NCBI GenBank assembly: GCA_038750655.1
Contig: JBCDGZ010000008.1
Location: 1-64,000, forward strand
Length of the DNA stretch: 64,000 nt
Origin: JBCDGZ01 sp038750655
GTDB lineage: Bacteria > Bacteroidota > Bacteroidia > Chitinophagales > Saprospiraceae
Direction: 5' to 3'
Under the pieces are notes generated by a model, which saw only the letters and a program-made list of their open reading frames with translations, had not been told where the DNA came from and ran no database searches. The translations under genes were made by a program, and so were the position numbers. Below, piece by piece: positions 41,760 through 50,417 of the stretch (position 1 is the first letter of the stretch; every line of letters begins with the position of its first letter).

Positions 41760-44300
41760 ATGAGGAACAAACAGACATCTAAAATCATTGTTTTCCTACT
41801 TTGTTTTTTGGCCCAGGCCAGCATTTCCTTCGCTCAACTGTCGCCGCCGGCGGCTTATACCCACGTCGCCGTTAACACTGGTCGTTGGGGAACGCCCAGC
41901 GTTTGGCAAGGAGGGCAAGTCCCCAACGATGATGCTATTGTACACATTCCTGCGGGGATTACGGTAGGTATTGTGAGACAAGAAAGTGCGCGGGTACGCT
42001 ATCTGCAAATTGAGGGCGAGTTAAAAATGGCGGGTACGGTCAATACCCGACTTTATGTAGAAACCATTTTTGTGGCCCCTACGGGTACCTTTCGCGTCGC
42101 CGAGGTTGGCGCGCCGGTGCAGTCCGATAAGACCGCAGAGGTCGTTTTCATCAGTGATGGCAGTCCTATCGACCTGACCTGGGATGCCAACGAAGCCAGC
42201 CGAGGGATGCTTTCCGCCGGGAAACTGCGCATCTACGGCCATCCTAAGACTAATATGGTGGCTATGGCCAATGATGTGCTCGCCGGCCAAAACAGCCTGG
42301 CGGTCAACAATACTGTACCCACCGATTGGGTCAGTGGCGACTCTATCGTACTCACCGGAACCCACTTCCGACGCTTCACCGATTTTCAGGATGAAAAACT
42401 GACCATCGATCAGATCAGCGGGAATACCATTGATATTGATCAAAATCTGCAATACGATCATGTACGTGTGAAGAGTGACATGAACTTGCACATCGCTAAC
42501 TTGAGCCGCAATGTGATCTTTCGCTCCGAAACCACTACACCAACCTACAACCGCAGCCACCTCATGATTCGCAACGCGGACACCGACATCTACTATGCTG
42601 CCTTTAAAGACATGGGACGGACCGATAAGTCGATCCCGCTCGATGAGATCGAAGTCGATTTCGATACCGAAACAATCAGCCCTGGGCTGAGCCTGAATCG
42701 TCGGGGCCGCTACGCAGTCCATTTTCACATCAATGGCATCAAAGCCAGCGCCACCGAGCCGCCCAGCAAGGTCTACGGCTGCGTCGTCACCAATACCATT
42801 GGCTGGGGTTTTGTGAACCACAGTAGCCACGTAGATTTTCAGGACAATGTCTGCCACAACTTTGTCGGCTCTGCCTTTGTCACCGAGTTTGGCGATGAGT
42901 TGGGCAATTTTTACAACAACATTGCTATTCGAGGTACTGGAAATGGAGAATATCGACCAATACGGGTTGTTTTTGCTAATGAAGAACGGTCGCAGCCGCT
43001 TTCCGACTTTGGCTTCAGCGGCGACGGTTTTTGGTTTCAAGGGCCCGCTGTTCGGGTACGAGACAATGTAGCCAACGGTTGCAACGGAGCCGGGATGATC
43101 TGGTTTACAACTGGAGCAGTGGATATTGGTACCAATTACTACGTCGGCTTTCCGCGCGACTCCGTCGCTCCCGCTTACATCAACGATTTTCCAGACATCA
43201 ATACCTTGGAAGCCCGCAGCTGGATTTATGACTCCGATGCTTTGGTCATTGCCGATCTGCCGATTCTGGAATGTAAGAACTTTGAGGCCTACGGCTGCTT
43301 GGTGGGTTTCCGCCTTCGTTTTAACAACAGCAATAGTATGTCCTTCTACAATGAAGCTTGGTTTGGCTACGATGATGATATTGTTCCGGTGCCAGGGCAT
43401 ACAAGTAAAAACTACGCCAATCGTCTGGTTCAGAATATTGGCAACATCAAATGTTGGAATAACGAACAAGGCTTTAGGATGCGCTACACTACCAAAGCAG
43501 ACTGGACAAATGTGGAAGTGGTCAATCGCCTGGCCTACCACCCGGTATTGCCTTACGTCGGCGCAGAGTTCCACCATCAGGTGTTCGAACACAGCATTGA
43601 TACCCTATTGATCGACGGTTATGCCCTGGCGGGTTGGGTGGTTGATAAGGATGACAATAATATGTCTGGCGGTATGGAGGAAGTCAGCATCAGTAATGAA
43701 ACTTATCTCAACTGTGCCAACAGCGATACCTGGAATAAAGACAGCGTTTGCCAAGTGGTCAGTAATTTGTCAGTGCCAATCAGTTCCAGCGTTGCTGCCA
43801 GAGTCAATTGGTCGGCTCATCCCAAGGCGGATACTATTTTGCTGCGCTACCGTCCAGTCAGCGGCACCTATTGGAGCTACACCACTAAAATTGGGGCTAG
43901 CAGTACGGGTACGGTACTGAGGAACTTGAGTCCAGGAACAGCCTACTACCTCCAGGCTGACGCTGGCTGCCCGCTCGGTGTATCGAACTGGACCCCCGCA
44001 ATTACTTTCAATACCCTGGGCCCCGTTGTCGTTCTACCTCAAACCCACGGCGGCGGCTTGCATCAGGTCACCGCTTATCCCAATCCTAGCCCGGATGGCC
44101 ACGTCCGTTTGGATATTCCGAAGGCGATGGTCATCCAGAGCGGCCGGGTGCTGGATTTGCAGGGGCGCGTGGTCCAGCAGCTTGATCTAGTAGCCCTTCG
44201 GGCCGGGCGTCTGCGCCTTGACCCTTCGCTGGCCAGAGGCGTGTACTTGCTGGATTTAACAACCAGTGAGGGGCCGCAGGCGGTGAGGATTGTTTACTAA
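41760..44300 (+). CDS. Secreted G8-domain/beta-helix protein with T9SS sorting tail
   Basis: The product has 846 residues with a signal peptide (IIVFLLCFLAQASISFAQ). Residues 30-160 form the G8 domain (WGTPSVWQGGQVPNDDAIVHI-type start, then RVRYLQIEGELKMAG with AGTVNTRLYVETIF). The next 450 residues are a right-handed beta-helix (CEMIP/TMEM2-like, ending HQVFEHSIDTLLIDGYALAG). A fibronectin-type III stretch is at about 675-760. The last 80 residues are a Por_Sec tail (AYPNPSPDG...GVYLLDLTTSEG), which sends it through type IX secretion to the surface. G8/beta-helix proteins in animals handle hyaluronan; here a polysaccharide target is inference. Confidence 0.8.
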   Translation: MRNKQTSKIIVFLLCFLAQASISFAQLSPPAAYTHVAVNTGRWGTPSVWQGGQVPNDDAIVHIPAGITVGIVRQESARVRYLQIEGELKMAGTVNTRLYVETIFVAPTGTFRVAEVGAPVQSDKTAEVVFISDGSPIDLTWDANEASRGMLSAGKLRIYGHPKTNMVAMANDVLAGQNSLAVNNTVPTDWVSGDSIVLTGTHFRRFTDFQDEKLTIDQISGNTIDIDQNLQYDHVRVKSDMNLHIANLSRNVIFRSETTTPTYNRSHLMIRNADTDIYYAAFKDMGRTDKSIPLDEIEVDFDTETISPGLSLNRRGRYAVHFHINGIKASATEPPSKVYGCVVTNTIGWGFVNHSSHVDFQDNVCHNFVGSAFVTEFGDELGNFYNNIAIRGTGNGEYRPIRVVFANEERSQPLSDFGFSGDGFWFQGPAVRVRDNVANGCNGAGMIWFTTGAVDIGTNYYVGFPRDSVAPAYINDFPDINTLEARSWIYDSDALVIADLPILECKNFEAYGCLVGFRLRFNNSNSMSFYNEAWFGYDDDIVPVPGHTSKNYANRLVQNIGNIKCWNNEQGFRMRYTTKADWTNVEVVNRLAYHPVLPYVGAEFHHQVFEHSIDTLLIDGYALAGWVVDKDDNNMSGGMEEVSISNETYLNCANSDTWNKDSVCQVVSNLSVPISSSVAARVNWSAHPKADTILLRYRPVSGTYWSYTTKIGASSTGTVLRNLSPGTAYYLQADAGCPLGVSNWTPAITFNTLGPVVVLPQTHGGGLHQVTAYPNPSPDGHVRLDIPKAMVIQSGRVLDLQGRVVQQLDLVALRAGRLRLDPSLARGVYLLDLTTSEGPQAVRIVY

Positions 44301-44321
44301 TATCAAGAGAATAAATTGAAA

Positions 44322-44357
44322 AAAGCGGCCAGAGGTCCTCTGATCTCTGGCCGCTTT
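44322..44357. terminator. Bidirectional terminator between the two T9SS cargo genes
   Basis: AAAGCGGCCAGAG (44322-44334) and CTCTGGCCGCTTT (44345-44357) form a perfect 13-bp stem with a 10-base loop, with T/A flanks on both sides. It ends both convergent transcripts. Confidence 0.85.
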
Positions 44358-44360
44358 CCC

Positions 44361-47300
44361 TTAGGGCTGACTCACCACAAATCGCTTTGTCATTCGCTTG
44401 CGGTTTTCAATAGCTACTGTCAGCATATAGACGCCTTCGGAGAACGAACTGACATCCATTTGAATGGCCTGTGTAGGAATCGCGTTGAAACGCTGCTGTG
44501 TCATCAAATGGCCGAAGCTGTTGTAGATCTGTACCGTTCCCGGCATCCCCACATAGGGTTGTAGCGCAACGTTGATGCGCTGATTGGTGGGGTTGGGATA
44601 AAGGTGCATCTTGCCAAAATCTTCGTTGAAGCGCAGCTTCCGGCGCTCAGAGTAGAAGAAGGAGCCATCGCTTCTGACGACCTTGATGCGATAGAAATTA
44701 TCACCAGCGGCAGGTGCAGCATCCTTGGATTGATAGTGGCGGGCCTTTACGGCACCGTCGGCCACTACAGCATCTAAGAAGCGGAACTGCTCGCCATCTA
44801 CCGAGACTTCTACCTCATAGGAGTCCACCTCAGGATCCTCCATCATCGTCCAGTCCAGATCGGCTTGGCCACCGTTGTTGTTCGCTGTAAAGTCGAGGAA
44901 GCCTGCCGGAGGAGGCGCTGTCGCCGGGCAGCCATTCACCCGAACTTCCGCCAAGACCAAATGGCCGCCGCCCACCTGTTGAATCCGAACATAGCGGCCA
45001 GTGGCTAAAGTCGCATAATTACTCGGCCGCCCCGGGGCCGTTGGCTCAAAGATTTCCACATCCGCCTGGTTACGGGCCGCCGATAAGCTGCCCCCCGTAA
45101 AGGGCGAATCGGAGATCAAAATATAGATCGAGCGGGTCTTGCTGGCCCCATCTTGGCGATTGTACACCTGGATTTGCTCAATCTCATACTGATCGCCCAA
45201 ATCCACCTGCCACCAAGCCTCATTATCGGACTGGGTCGCGGCTACGGAAGAGGCCGAGGCCGGGCTAGAGAAGAACACCCCGTTGGTATTGCCATCTACG
45301 GCCTTGGAAGCACTACCGGTGATGCCTCCCGCCGTAATGGTGCTCGACTGACTAGCGGACTTATTCAGGGCCACATTGGTCGTTGAGGGGCAATCGCCAG
45401 TCTCTGGTGGATCGCAGGCATCGCCTAGTCCGTCGCCATCACTGTCGGTCTGGCTGGGATTGGGCGTATCGGGGCAGTTGTCCTCATTATTGCAGACGCC
45501 ATCATTGTCGCTATCACCGCCCTGCCCGTCGCAGGGATCGACGCCACAGGCGATGGTGAGGTTTTGGAAAATATTACAGACCTCGTTGCCATTGGCATCA
45601 TAGCTCAGTACACTCAGCGGATAAGTGCCATCGGCCAAGCCGGTGATGAGTTCGGTTGTCGAGCAAACATTGCCCTGCCAAGGGTTGCAGGACCAAGCTA
45701 CGCCCGCAAATCCTGGATTAAAGAGCTTGATGTTGCTCACGGCATTGTTGATGCCTTCCAGTCGGATTCGGCAGCCGTCGCTAGTGGCGGTCACCTCGCA
45801 GGCGCCATTGCCGACCGGGGTACCGACACAGTCGCAGCCATCGGTGGTGACAAGGTCATTGATGGTATTGGCATTGCCATCGTCGCAGGAGCTGTTGGGG
45901 GTAGCGGGGAAGGCTGCATTTTGCGGTCGACAGTCTTGGTTGTCGCAGACGCCGTCGCCGTCGCTATCGCCGCCTTGGGAGGCGCAAGGATCGCCGCCGC
46001 AGGCGATGCGGAAGATTTGGAAGAGGTTGCAGACCTCCTGGCCATTGGCATCGTAGGTTAGGACGCTGAGGGGATAATCTCCGTCGCTCAAGCCGCTGAT
46101 TACTTCGGTATCTGTGCAGGGATTGCCCTGCCAGGGATTGCAAGACCAGGCTGTCCCCGCAAATCCTGGATTAAAGAGCTTGATGTTGCTGGTTGCATCA
46201 TTGATCCCCGTCAAGGTAATCGTGCACCCATCAGAGGTTGCGGTGACTGTACAGGTGCCATTGCCAATCGGTGTACCCGCGCAGTTACAGCCATCGTTGC
46301 TGACCACATCATTGGTGGTGTTGGGATTGCCATCGTCACAGGAGCTGCCCGGGGTAGCGGGGAAACTGGCATCCTGTGGCTTGCAATCATCGTTGTTACA
46401 AACGCCATCGTTGTCATCATCTGGGCAAACTGTATCGGATGAGAACAGGTATTTACTCGGAATTATTTTTTTGCTGATGCCCGGGCCAGACCAGCGCAGC
46501 TGCGCCACTGCCCCTCCTTCATTTTCGTAGTATTCCATTCTAATATCGTAGCGTTGTCCCGCTTCCAAAACAATCAATCCAACATCTTCAGTTGGAGCAT
46601 GCACGGTCCAGTTTTCTACCATTAATTTTCCATCTACCCACAGCCGAACACCATCGTCTGAGGTAGTGTAAAAGGCATAGGCTCCGGTGCGAGGTACTTC
46701 AATCTGGCCTTCCCAGCGAACAGAGTAGGTATTCGCGCCGATCCCACTGGCCGGAGAGCCCGTCCCCCAGTCAAAGTCGATGGTAGCGTCGATGCGCTCT
46801 AGCACAGGATTGTTGAAGTTGAGATTATCATAATAGGTGGCCTTGAGGCCGTCGCCTCCTAGATCGGGTTCCGATAGCGGCGTGGTATCGTTGAGGTCAT
46901 CGCCGATTTTGATGAACTGCGCTACGCTTGGGGTCCCGTTAGCGTTCATGGCAAAGAGCATATAAGAACCCGGAGGCAGGATATTGCGATTGGGAATGGC
47001 TAGGCGATAGCGGTTGTTGCCCAGGGCCGTAGGCTGTAAAGGAATGCGGCGCTGGCTGTTATTGGTACTGTGGGTAACAGCGGAGTTGCTGACCAGGGCA
47101 AAGGAGGTTACATTGCTATTAGTCCGGACGGTGATATTGCTGTTGTAGTCGGCTGTAGCAGGGGTGGAGTTGATGCTGGGACGGCTGGCCAGCCCTCCGC
47201 CGGCATTGAAGAGGTAGGGCGGGCTGAAAATTTCTGCATCGGGATGGTTAGTCGAGCAGCCCCCGCAGAGGCCTCCCCCGCCGGCAAAGACCCGGGCGTC

Positions 47301-48539
47301 AGGCAGTAAGACAGCTACGCTGTGGTAGTTGCGTGGTACGGTCATGGGAGCCATTTCGGTCCACTGCTGGGTAGAAGGACTCCAGATTTCAGGGATGAGG
47401 ATGGAGTTATTATCAGAGAAGGCGTCTGAGATAGGGAGGCCTCCAAGGGCCAGCACCTCGCCGTTGGGTAGGGCGACGCTGTTGTGAAAGGTGCGAGCAT
47501 TATTGAGGTTGTCGACTTGTGTGACCACTGCATTATTACCATTAATATCAATGATGTAAGTGCGAGCACTGGCGGGAGAGTCATTTTCAAAAGTATTGGC
47601 GCCACCGACCTTGAGGATTTTCCCTACATCATACATAACTGTCGTTCCGTTGATGGCGTAGCTATCGTTGCCTCGGTTTCCAGCGTCGCTAAAGCTCCCC
47701 ACTCCCGTTGGATCAATCCAGTGCATCTTAGTGCTGGGACCAGCGTGGAAGAGTTGGCCATTGGGCGCTACCCAGAGCCAGGGAAAGTAATCGTCCTGTC
47801 GGCTGGGTTGTGAGGAGGAAATACCATCGGTGATAACGCTAGCGGGAAGCCCGGGCACCCTGAACCAGCCTGATTTGAGGGTCCATATCTCAGCATCTTT
47901 GTTTCCGACGCCACCGCTCCAAGAGCCCCCAATGAGGAAGGTAGCTCCGCTGGGCAGGGTTACATTGGAGTGGTAGCCTCTACTGATGTTCATGCTACCA
48001 GCTGCCGTCCAGCTGTCCGTACTAGGATCATAGATACTGGTTTGGGAACTGCTAGAGCCTCCGGCTACTAGGACGCGGCCATCCGGCAGGATGTTGGTGC
48101 CGGGGCAAAACATATCGTGACTGGTATTGCTGATCAGCATCTCAGTGGAGGTGTTGGTCGCAGGGTCGAAAACAGCGGTGTAGGTTCGACCTAGGTTTCC
48201 CCCGAAGGAGAAGCGATCTTTTGCCGACCAAGTGAGCAGCTTACCATTGGGGAGGTTGGCTGCGGCAACTGGCACAATGGGCATGTCGATGACCGAGCTC
48301 CAAGCGCCAGTAGTTCGGTTAAATTCTTCCACAACAAAAGGAACGAATGGAGCAGATTCGACTTCCAGGTCGTATTCTTCTGCCATACATTCGCGCATTT
48401 CCTTGTATTCTTCCCAGGTCATGGTCTGACCGGAACAAAGGGTAATGGTGCTTTCCGTAGGGTCGGTATTGGCACGGGTGAAATTACTGCTGATCAATAT
48501 CAGTAGTATGGCGAATAGGCCAGGGGTAAAGGAGTTCAT
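44361..48539 (-). CDS. Secreted galactose oxidase-like copper radical oxidase with PA14, TSP3 and discoidin domains and T9SS tail
   Basis: The product has 1392 residues with a signal peptide. Residues 60-560 are a seven-blade kelch oxidase. The copper/radical set matches Fusarium galactose oxidase in motif and spacing: C145 in HDMFCPG, Y189 in RGYHSN (spacing 44 as in C228-Y272), Y405-H406 in RNYHSV with GGGGLCGGCSTNHPDAEIF, H490 in THSTNNSQRRIPL, and W207 in GGSWSGG. PA14 lies around 575-710. Two 150-residue repeats alternate TSP3-like Ca motifs (SDGDGVCDNQDC) with an IKLFNPGFAG domain. F5/8 discoidin lies around 1110-1240. The end is a T9SS tail (LYPNPTNQRINVAL). The family oxidises primary alcohols to aldehydes with H2O2. 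Confidence 0.9.
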   Translation of the reverse strand: MNSFTPGLFAILLILISSNFTRANTDPTESTITLCSGQTMTWEEYKEMRECMAEEYDLEVESAPFVPFVVEEFNRTTGAWSSVIDMPIVPVAAANLPNGKLLTWSAKDRFSFGGNLGRTYTAVFDPATNTSTEMLISNTSHDMFCPGTNILPDGRVLVAGGSSSSQTSIYDPSTDSWTAAGSMNISRGYHSNVTLPSGATFLIGGSWSGGVGNKDAEIWTLKSGWFRVPGLPASVITDGISSSQPSRQDDYFPWLWVAPNGQLFHAGPSTKMHWIDPTGVGSFSDAGNRGNDSYAINGTTVMYDVGKILKVGGANTFENDSPASARTYIIDINGNNAVVTQVDNLNNARTFHNSVALPNGEVLALGGLPISDAFSDNNSILIPEIWSPSTQQWTEMAPMTVPRNYHSVAVLLPDARVFAGGGGLCGGCSTNHPDAEIFSPPYLFNAGGGLASRPSINSTPATADYNSNITVRTNSNVTSFALVSNSAVTHSTNNSQRRIPLQPTALGNNRYRLAIPNRNILPPGSYMLFAMNANGTPSVAQFIKIGDDLNDTTPLSEPDLGGDGLKATYYDNLNFNNPVLERIDATIDFDWGTGSPASGIGANTYSVRWEGQIEVPRTGAYAFYTTSDDGVRLWVDGKLMVENWTVHAPTEDVGLIVLEAGQRYDIRMEYYENEGGAVAQLRWSGPGISKKIIPSKYLFSSDTVCPDDDNDGVCNNDDCKPQDASFPATPGSSCDDGNPNTTNDVVSNDGCNCAGTPIGNGTCTVTATSDGCTITLTGINDATSNIKLFNPGFAGTAWSCNPWQGNPCTDTEVISGLSDGDYPLSVLTYDANGQEVCNLFQIFRIACGGDPCASQGGDSDGDGVCDNQDCRPQNAAFPATPNSSCDDGNANTINDLVTTDGCDCVGTPVGNGACEVTATSDGCRIRLEGINNAVSNIKLFNPGFAGVAWSCNPWQGNVCSTTELITGLADGTYPLSVLSYDANGNEVCNIFQNLTIACGVDPCDGQGGDSDNDGVCNNEDNCPDTPNPSQTDSDGDGLGDACDPPETGDCPSTTNVALNKSASQSSTITAGGITGSASKAVDGNTNGVFFSSPASASSVAATQSDNEAWWQVDLGDQYEIEQIQVYNRQDGASKTRSIYILISDSPFTGGSLSAARNQADVEIFEPTAPGRPSNYATLATGRYVRIQQVGGGHLVLAEVRVNGCPATAPPPAGFLDFTANNNGGQADLDWTMMEDPEVDSYEVEVSVDGEQFRFLDAVVADGAVKARHYQSKDAAPAAGDNFYRIKVVRSDGSFFYSERRKLRFNEDFGKMHLYPNPTNQRINVALQPYVGMPGTVQIYNSFGHLMTQQRFNAIPTQAIQMDVSSFSEGVYMLTVAIENRKRMTKRFVVSQP
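45500..46290 (-). repeat. Two ~450-bp repeats within the galactose oxidase gene
   Basis: The blocks starting near 46270 and 45820 (minus-strand sense) encode the same order: GNG.C.VTATSDGC, SNIKLFNPGFAG, AWSCNPWQGN, YPLSVL.YDANG, DSDGDGVC. About 80 percent of residues match by eye. It is a within-gene duplication of a 150-residue module. Confidence 0.75.
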
Positions 48540-48587
48540 AGTTCTCTTAAGTTTGATAAATAGTGAATAAACAATGAGCTTAATGTT

Positions 48588-48601
48588 AAACTGATCAGTT
48601 T
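48588..48601. promoter_or_regulatory. 14-bp perfect palindrome upstream of the galactose oxidase gene
   Basis: AAACTGATCAGTTT is a perfect 14-bp palindrome about 50-60 bases before the ATG at 48539, where an operator would lie. No regulator gene is adjacent. Confidence 0.35.
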
Positions 48602-48737
48602 TGGGATAGGCAATTTGATCGATACGGCAAGAGGTATCAATCCTGAAGGTGATTAAAATGTGAGTTATTCAGTTGACAGGACGGGGGGGGGATTCTTTAG
48701 CAATATAGGAAAAATCTAGTAGTTTCCTATATTATCA

Positions 48738-48767
48738 ACAAAAAAGACCTTGAGGTCAGCTTTTTGA
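48738..48767 (-). terminator. Weak terminator after the DUF2490 gene
   Basis: On the minus strand GACC-TCAA-GGTC is followed by TTTTTT and preceded by AAAAAGCT. It lies about 55 bases after the end of the gene at 48818. Confidence 0.35.
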
Positions 48768-48817
48768 TAGGGGGAGTTTGAATCAGACTTCGCAAGTTCC
48801 GATCCTTGCTAGAATAG

Positions 48818-49507
48818 CTAGTCTGTCGAAACGCTGAAATCCGGATTGTACACTACAGCAAATTGCAAATAATACTTGCCAAAAGCGTTGACCCGCTGAT
48901 GCAGCAGCCCCACCTGCACCTGGACTGGTTTGTTGATTTGATAGCCTACTGCACCATAGAGGCGATTGCGATCAAAGAAGGTCTGTTGGGTGTTCATAAA
49001 AATCTCATCGTATACGCCCAGAAATAATGCACCTGGCTCAATATTGGGCTTGTTGAGCGGAAGGAAGGCCATAAGCCGATAGCGCAGTCGGTTGCGATAA
49101 TCGTTATTCACCCAACGCTGTTCGATGCGATAGCGATGTTCGAACTTGATGCGCCCTACTTTATTGGTCATGATGAGCTGCTGCCAGATGCGATGCTCCG
49201 TGGATTCGGGCTCGCTTTGCTCACTTTCATAATCATGGGAGGCAATGTAGGCGTAACCTGCGGTGACAAAGGCTGAGGAGGAAAGGTGATAATTGAGTCC
49301 TGTACGCAGCAGCAATTGCTCGATATTCACTGGGGCTACCGTATGGTTACGGTACTGCACCTCAGTGTGTATACTCCACTGGTCATGGATTCGGTTCATC
49401 CCGAAATACATGATCCAATTACCGAGTTCATCTTCGCCTTGAGATTGTTGAGCAAGCAGGGAAATAGAGAGAAAGGAGAAAAGTAGAAGGGTAAAGATTT
49501 TATTCAT
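48818..49507 (-). CDS. DUF2490 outer-membrane protein
   Basis: The start is at 49507 (229 residues), where the signal peptide begins (NKIFTLLLFSFLSISLLAQ). The mature chain is beta-rich with the family marks LGNWIMYFGMNRIHDQWSIH, then RTGLNYHLSSSAFVTAGYAY and EHRIWQQL, RIEQRW. Charged and aromatic residues alternate as in a barrel. DUF2490 proteins are common in Bacteroidota and have no known function. It is not part of a clear operon with the galactose oxidase. Confidence 0.8.
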   Translation of the reverse strand: MNKIFTLLLFSFLSISLLAQQSQGEDELGNWIMYFGMNRIHDQWSIHTEVQYRNHTVAPVNIEQLLLRTGLNYHLSSSAFVTAGYAYIASHDYESEQSEPESTEHRIWQQLIMTNKVGRIKFEHRYRIEQRWVNNDYRNRLRYRLMAFLPLNKPNIEPGALFLGVYDEIFMNTQQTFFDRNRLYGAVGYQINKPVQVQVGLLHQRVNAFGKYYLQFAVVYNPDFSVSTD

Positions 49508-49565
49508 ATAGAAGCACAAATTTAAGTTCTGTTTGTTACCTCAGGAGTAAAGCAAAAAATCCGCG

Positions 49566-49587
49566 TTCCCTCTCCAAAGAGAGGGAA
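49566..49587 (-). terminator. Terminator after the carbonic anhydrase gene
   Basis: TTCCCTCTC and GAGAGGGAA form a perfect 9-bp stem with a 4-base loop. On the minus strand CGCGGATTTTTTGC follows. It lies about 40 bases past the gene end at 49628. Confidence 0.5.
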
Positions 49588-49627
49588 TCAACGGATCAGA
49601 TATTCGGTATTAACTATTCCAAGATAA

Positions 49628-50299
49628 TTAGGCTGGTGGGTTGGAGGTATGGAAGCTCACCCGACCAGTCGCCACATCGTACATCGCACCTACAATATCA
49701 ATCTCTCCATATTCGTACATATCGTTCAGTACGGGGCTTTTCGACTTGATGTCTTCTATTGTCAGTGTAACGTTCTTAATAGCCACTTGGTTGACAAAGT
49801 CCAAATTTTTAGAACTACGGTCAGTACCATTTGGTGTTTGAACGGCCTTTACAGCTGGAGCAATCTTGTCCAGCATTTGGGTCAAATTACCCAGTTTAGC
49901 ATGGTCACAGGCTCCTTTTACGGCTCCGCAGGAGGTATGGCCCATGACAACAATGACTTTAGAACCTGCTAGTTTGCAGGCAAATTCGAGGCTGCCTAAA
50001 ATATCTTCGTTAACAAAATTTCCAGCAATGCGCGCATTGAAAATATCTCCAATACCCTGATCAAATACGATCTCTGTAGGGATTCGGGAGTCAATGCAGC
50101 TTAAAATCGCAGCGTAAGGGAACTGCCCTGTAGTCGTCTGTGCTACCTGTGCATGAAGATCGCGATGGACAGGATTTCTATTGACGAAGCGGCTGTTGCC
50201 AGCTCGTAGCAGTTCTACGGCGATGGTAGGAGTAATGGTTGCTTGAGTTTCCGCTGTTTGGGTAATTGCGGCGTTATTAGGAGACACGGGAACACTCAT
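49628..50299 (-). CDS. Beta-carbonic anhydrase
   Basis: The product has 223 residues and no signal peptide. Zinc ligands are in ILSCIDSRIP (Cys and the gating Asp-Arg pair) and in VMGHTSCGAVKGACD (His and Cys). GRVSFHTSN near the end is usual. It interconverts CO2 and bicarbonate. It lies 118 bases after the SulP transporter gene on the same strand, a common pair for bicarbonate supply, so I read this as one transcript started at the sulP promoter. It might also buffer CO2 during carboxylation. Confidence 0.9.
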   Translation of the reverse strand: MSVPVSPNNAAITQTAETQATITPTIAVELLRAGNSRFVNRNPVHRDLHAQVAQTTTGQFPYAAILSCIDSRIPTEIVFDQGIGDIFNARIAGNFVNEDILGSLEFACKLAGSKVIVVMGHTSCGAVKGACDHAKLGNLTQMLDKIAPAVKAVQTPNGTDRSSKNLDFVNQVAIKNVTLTIEDIKSKSPVLNDMYEYGEIDIVGAMYDVATGRVSFHTSNPPA

Positions 50300-50417
50300 G
50301 TTTCTTCATTTATTTAATTTAAGTTGCAATTCACTATTAAAAGATTCAGAGCGTCAGATATTTGAATCTCGTTCATCGCAACTTGGGTTATTTATTTGGT
50401 CAAATAATAAAGGATGC

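Noticed and set aside
42021..43592. 523-codon minus-strand frame
   Set aside because: It is antisense to the G8-domain gene and has no signal peptide, motif or promoter of its own.
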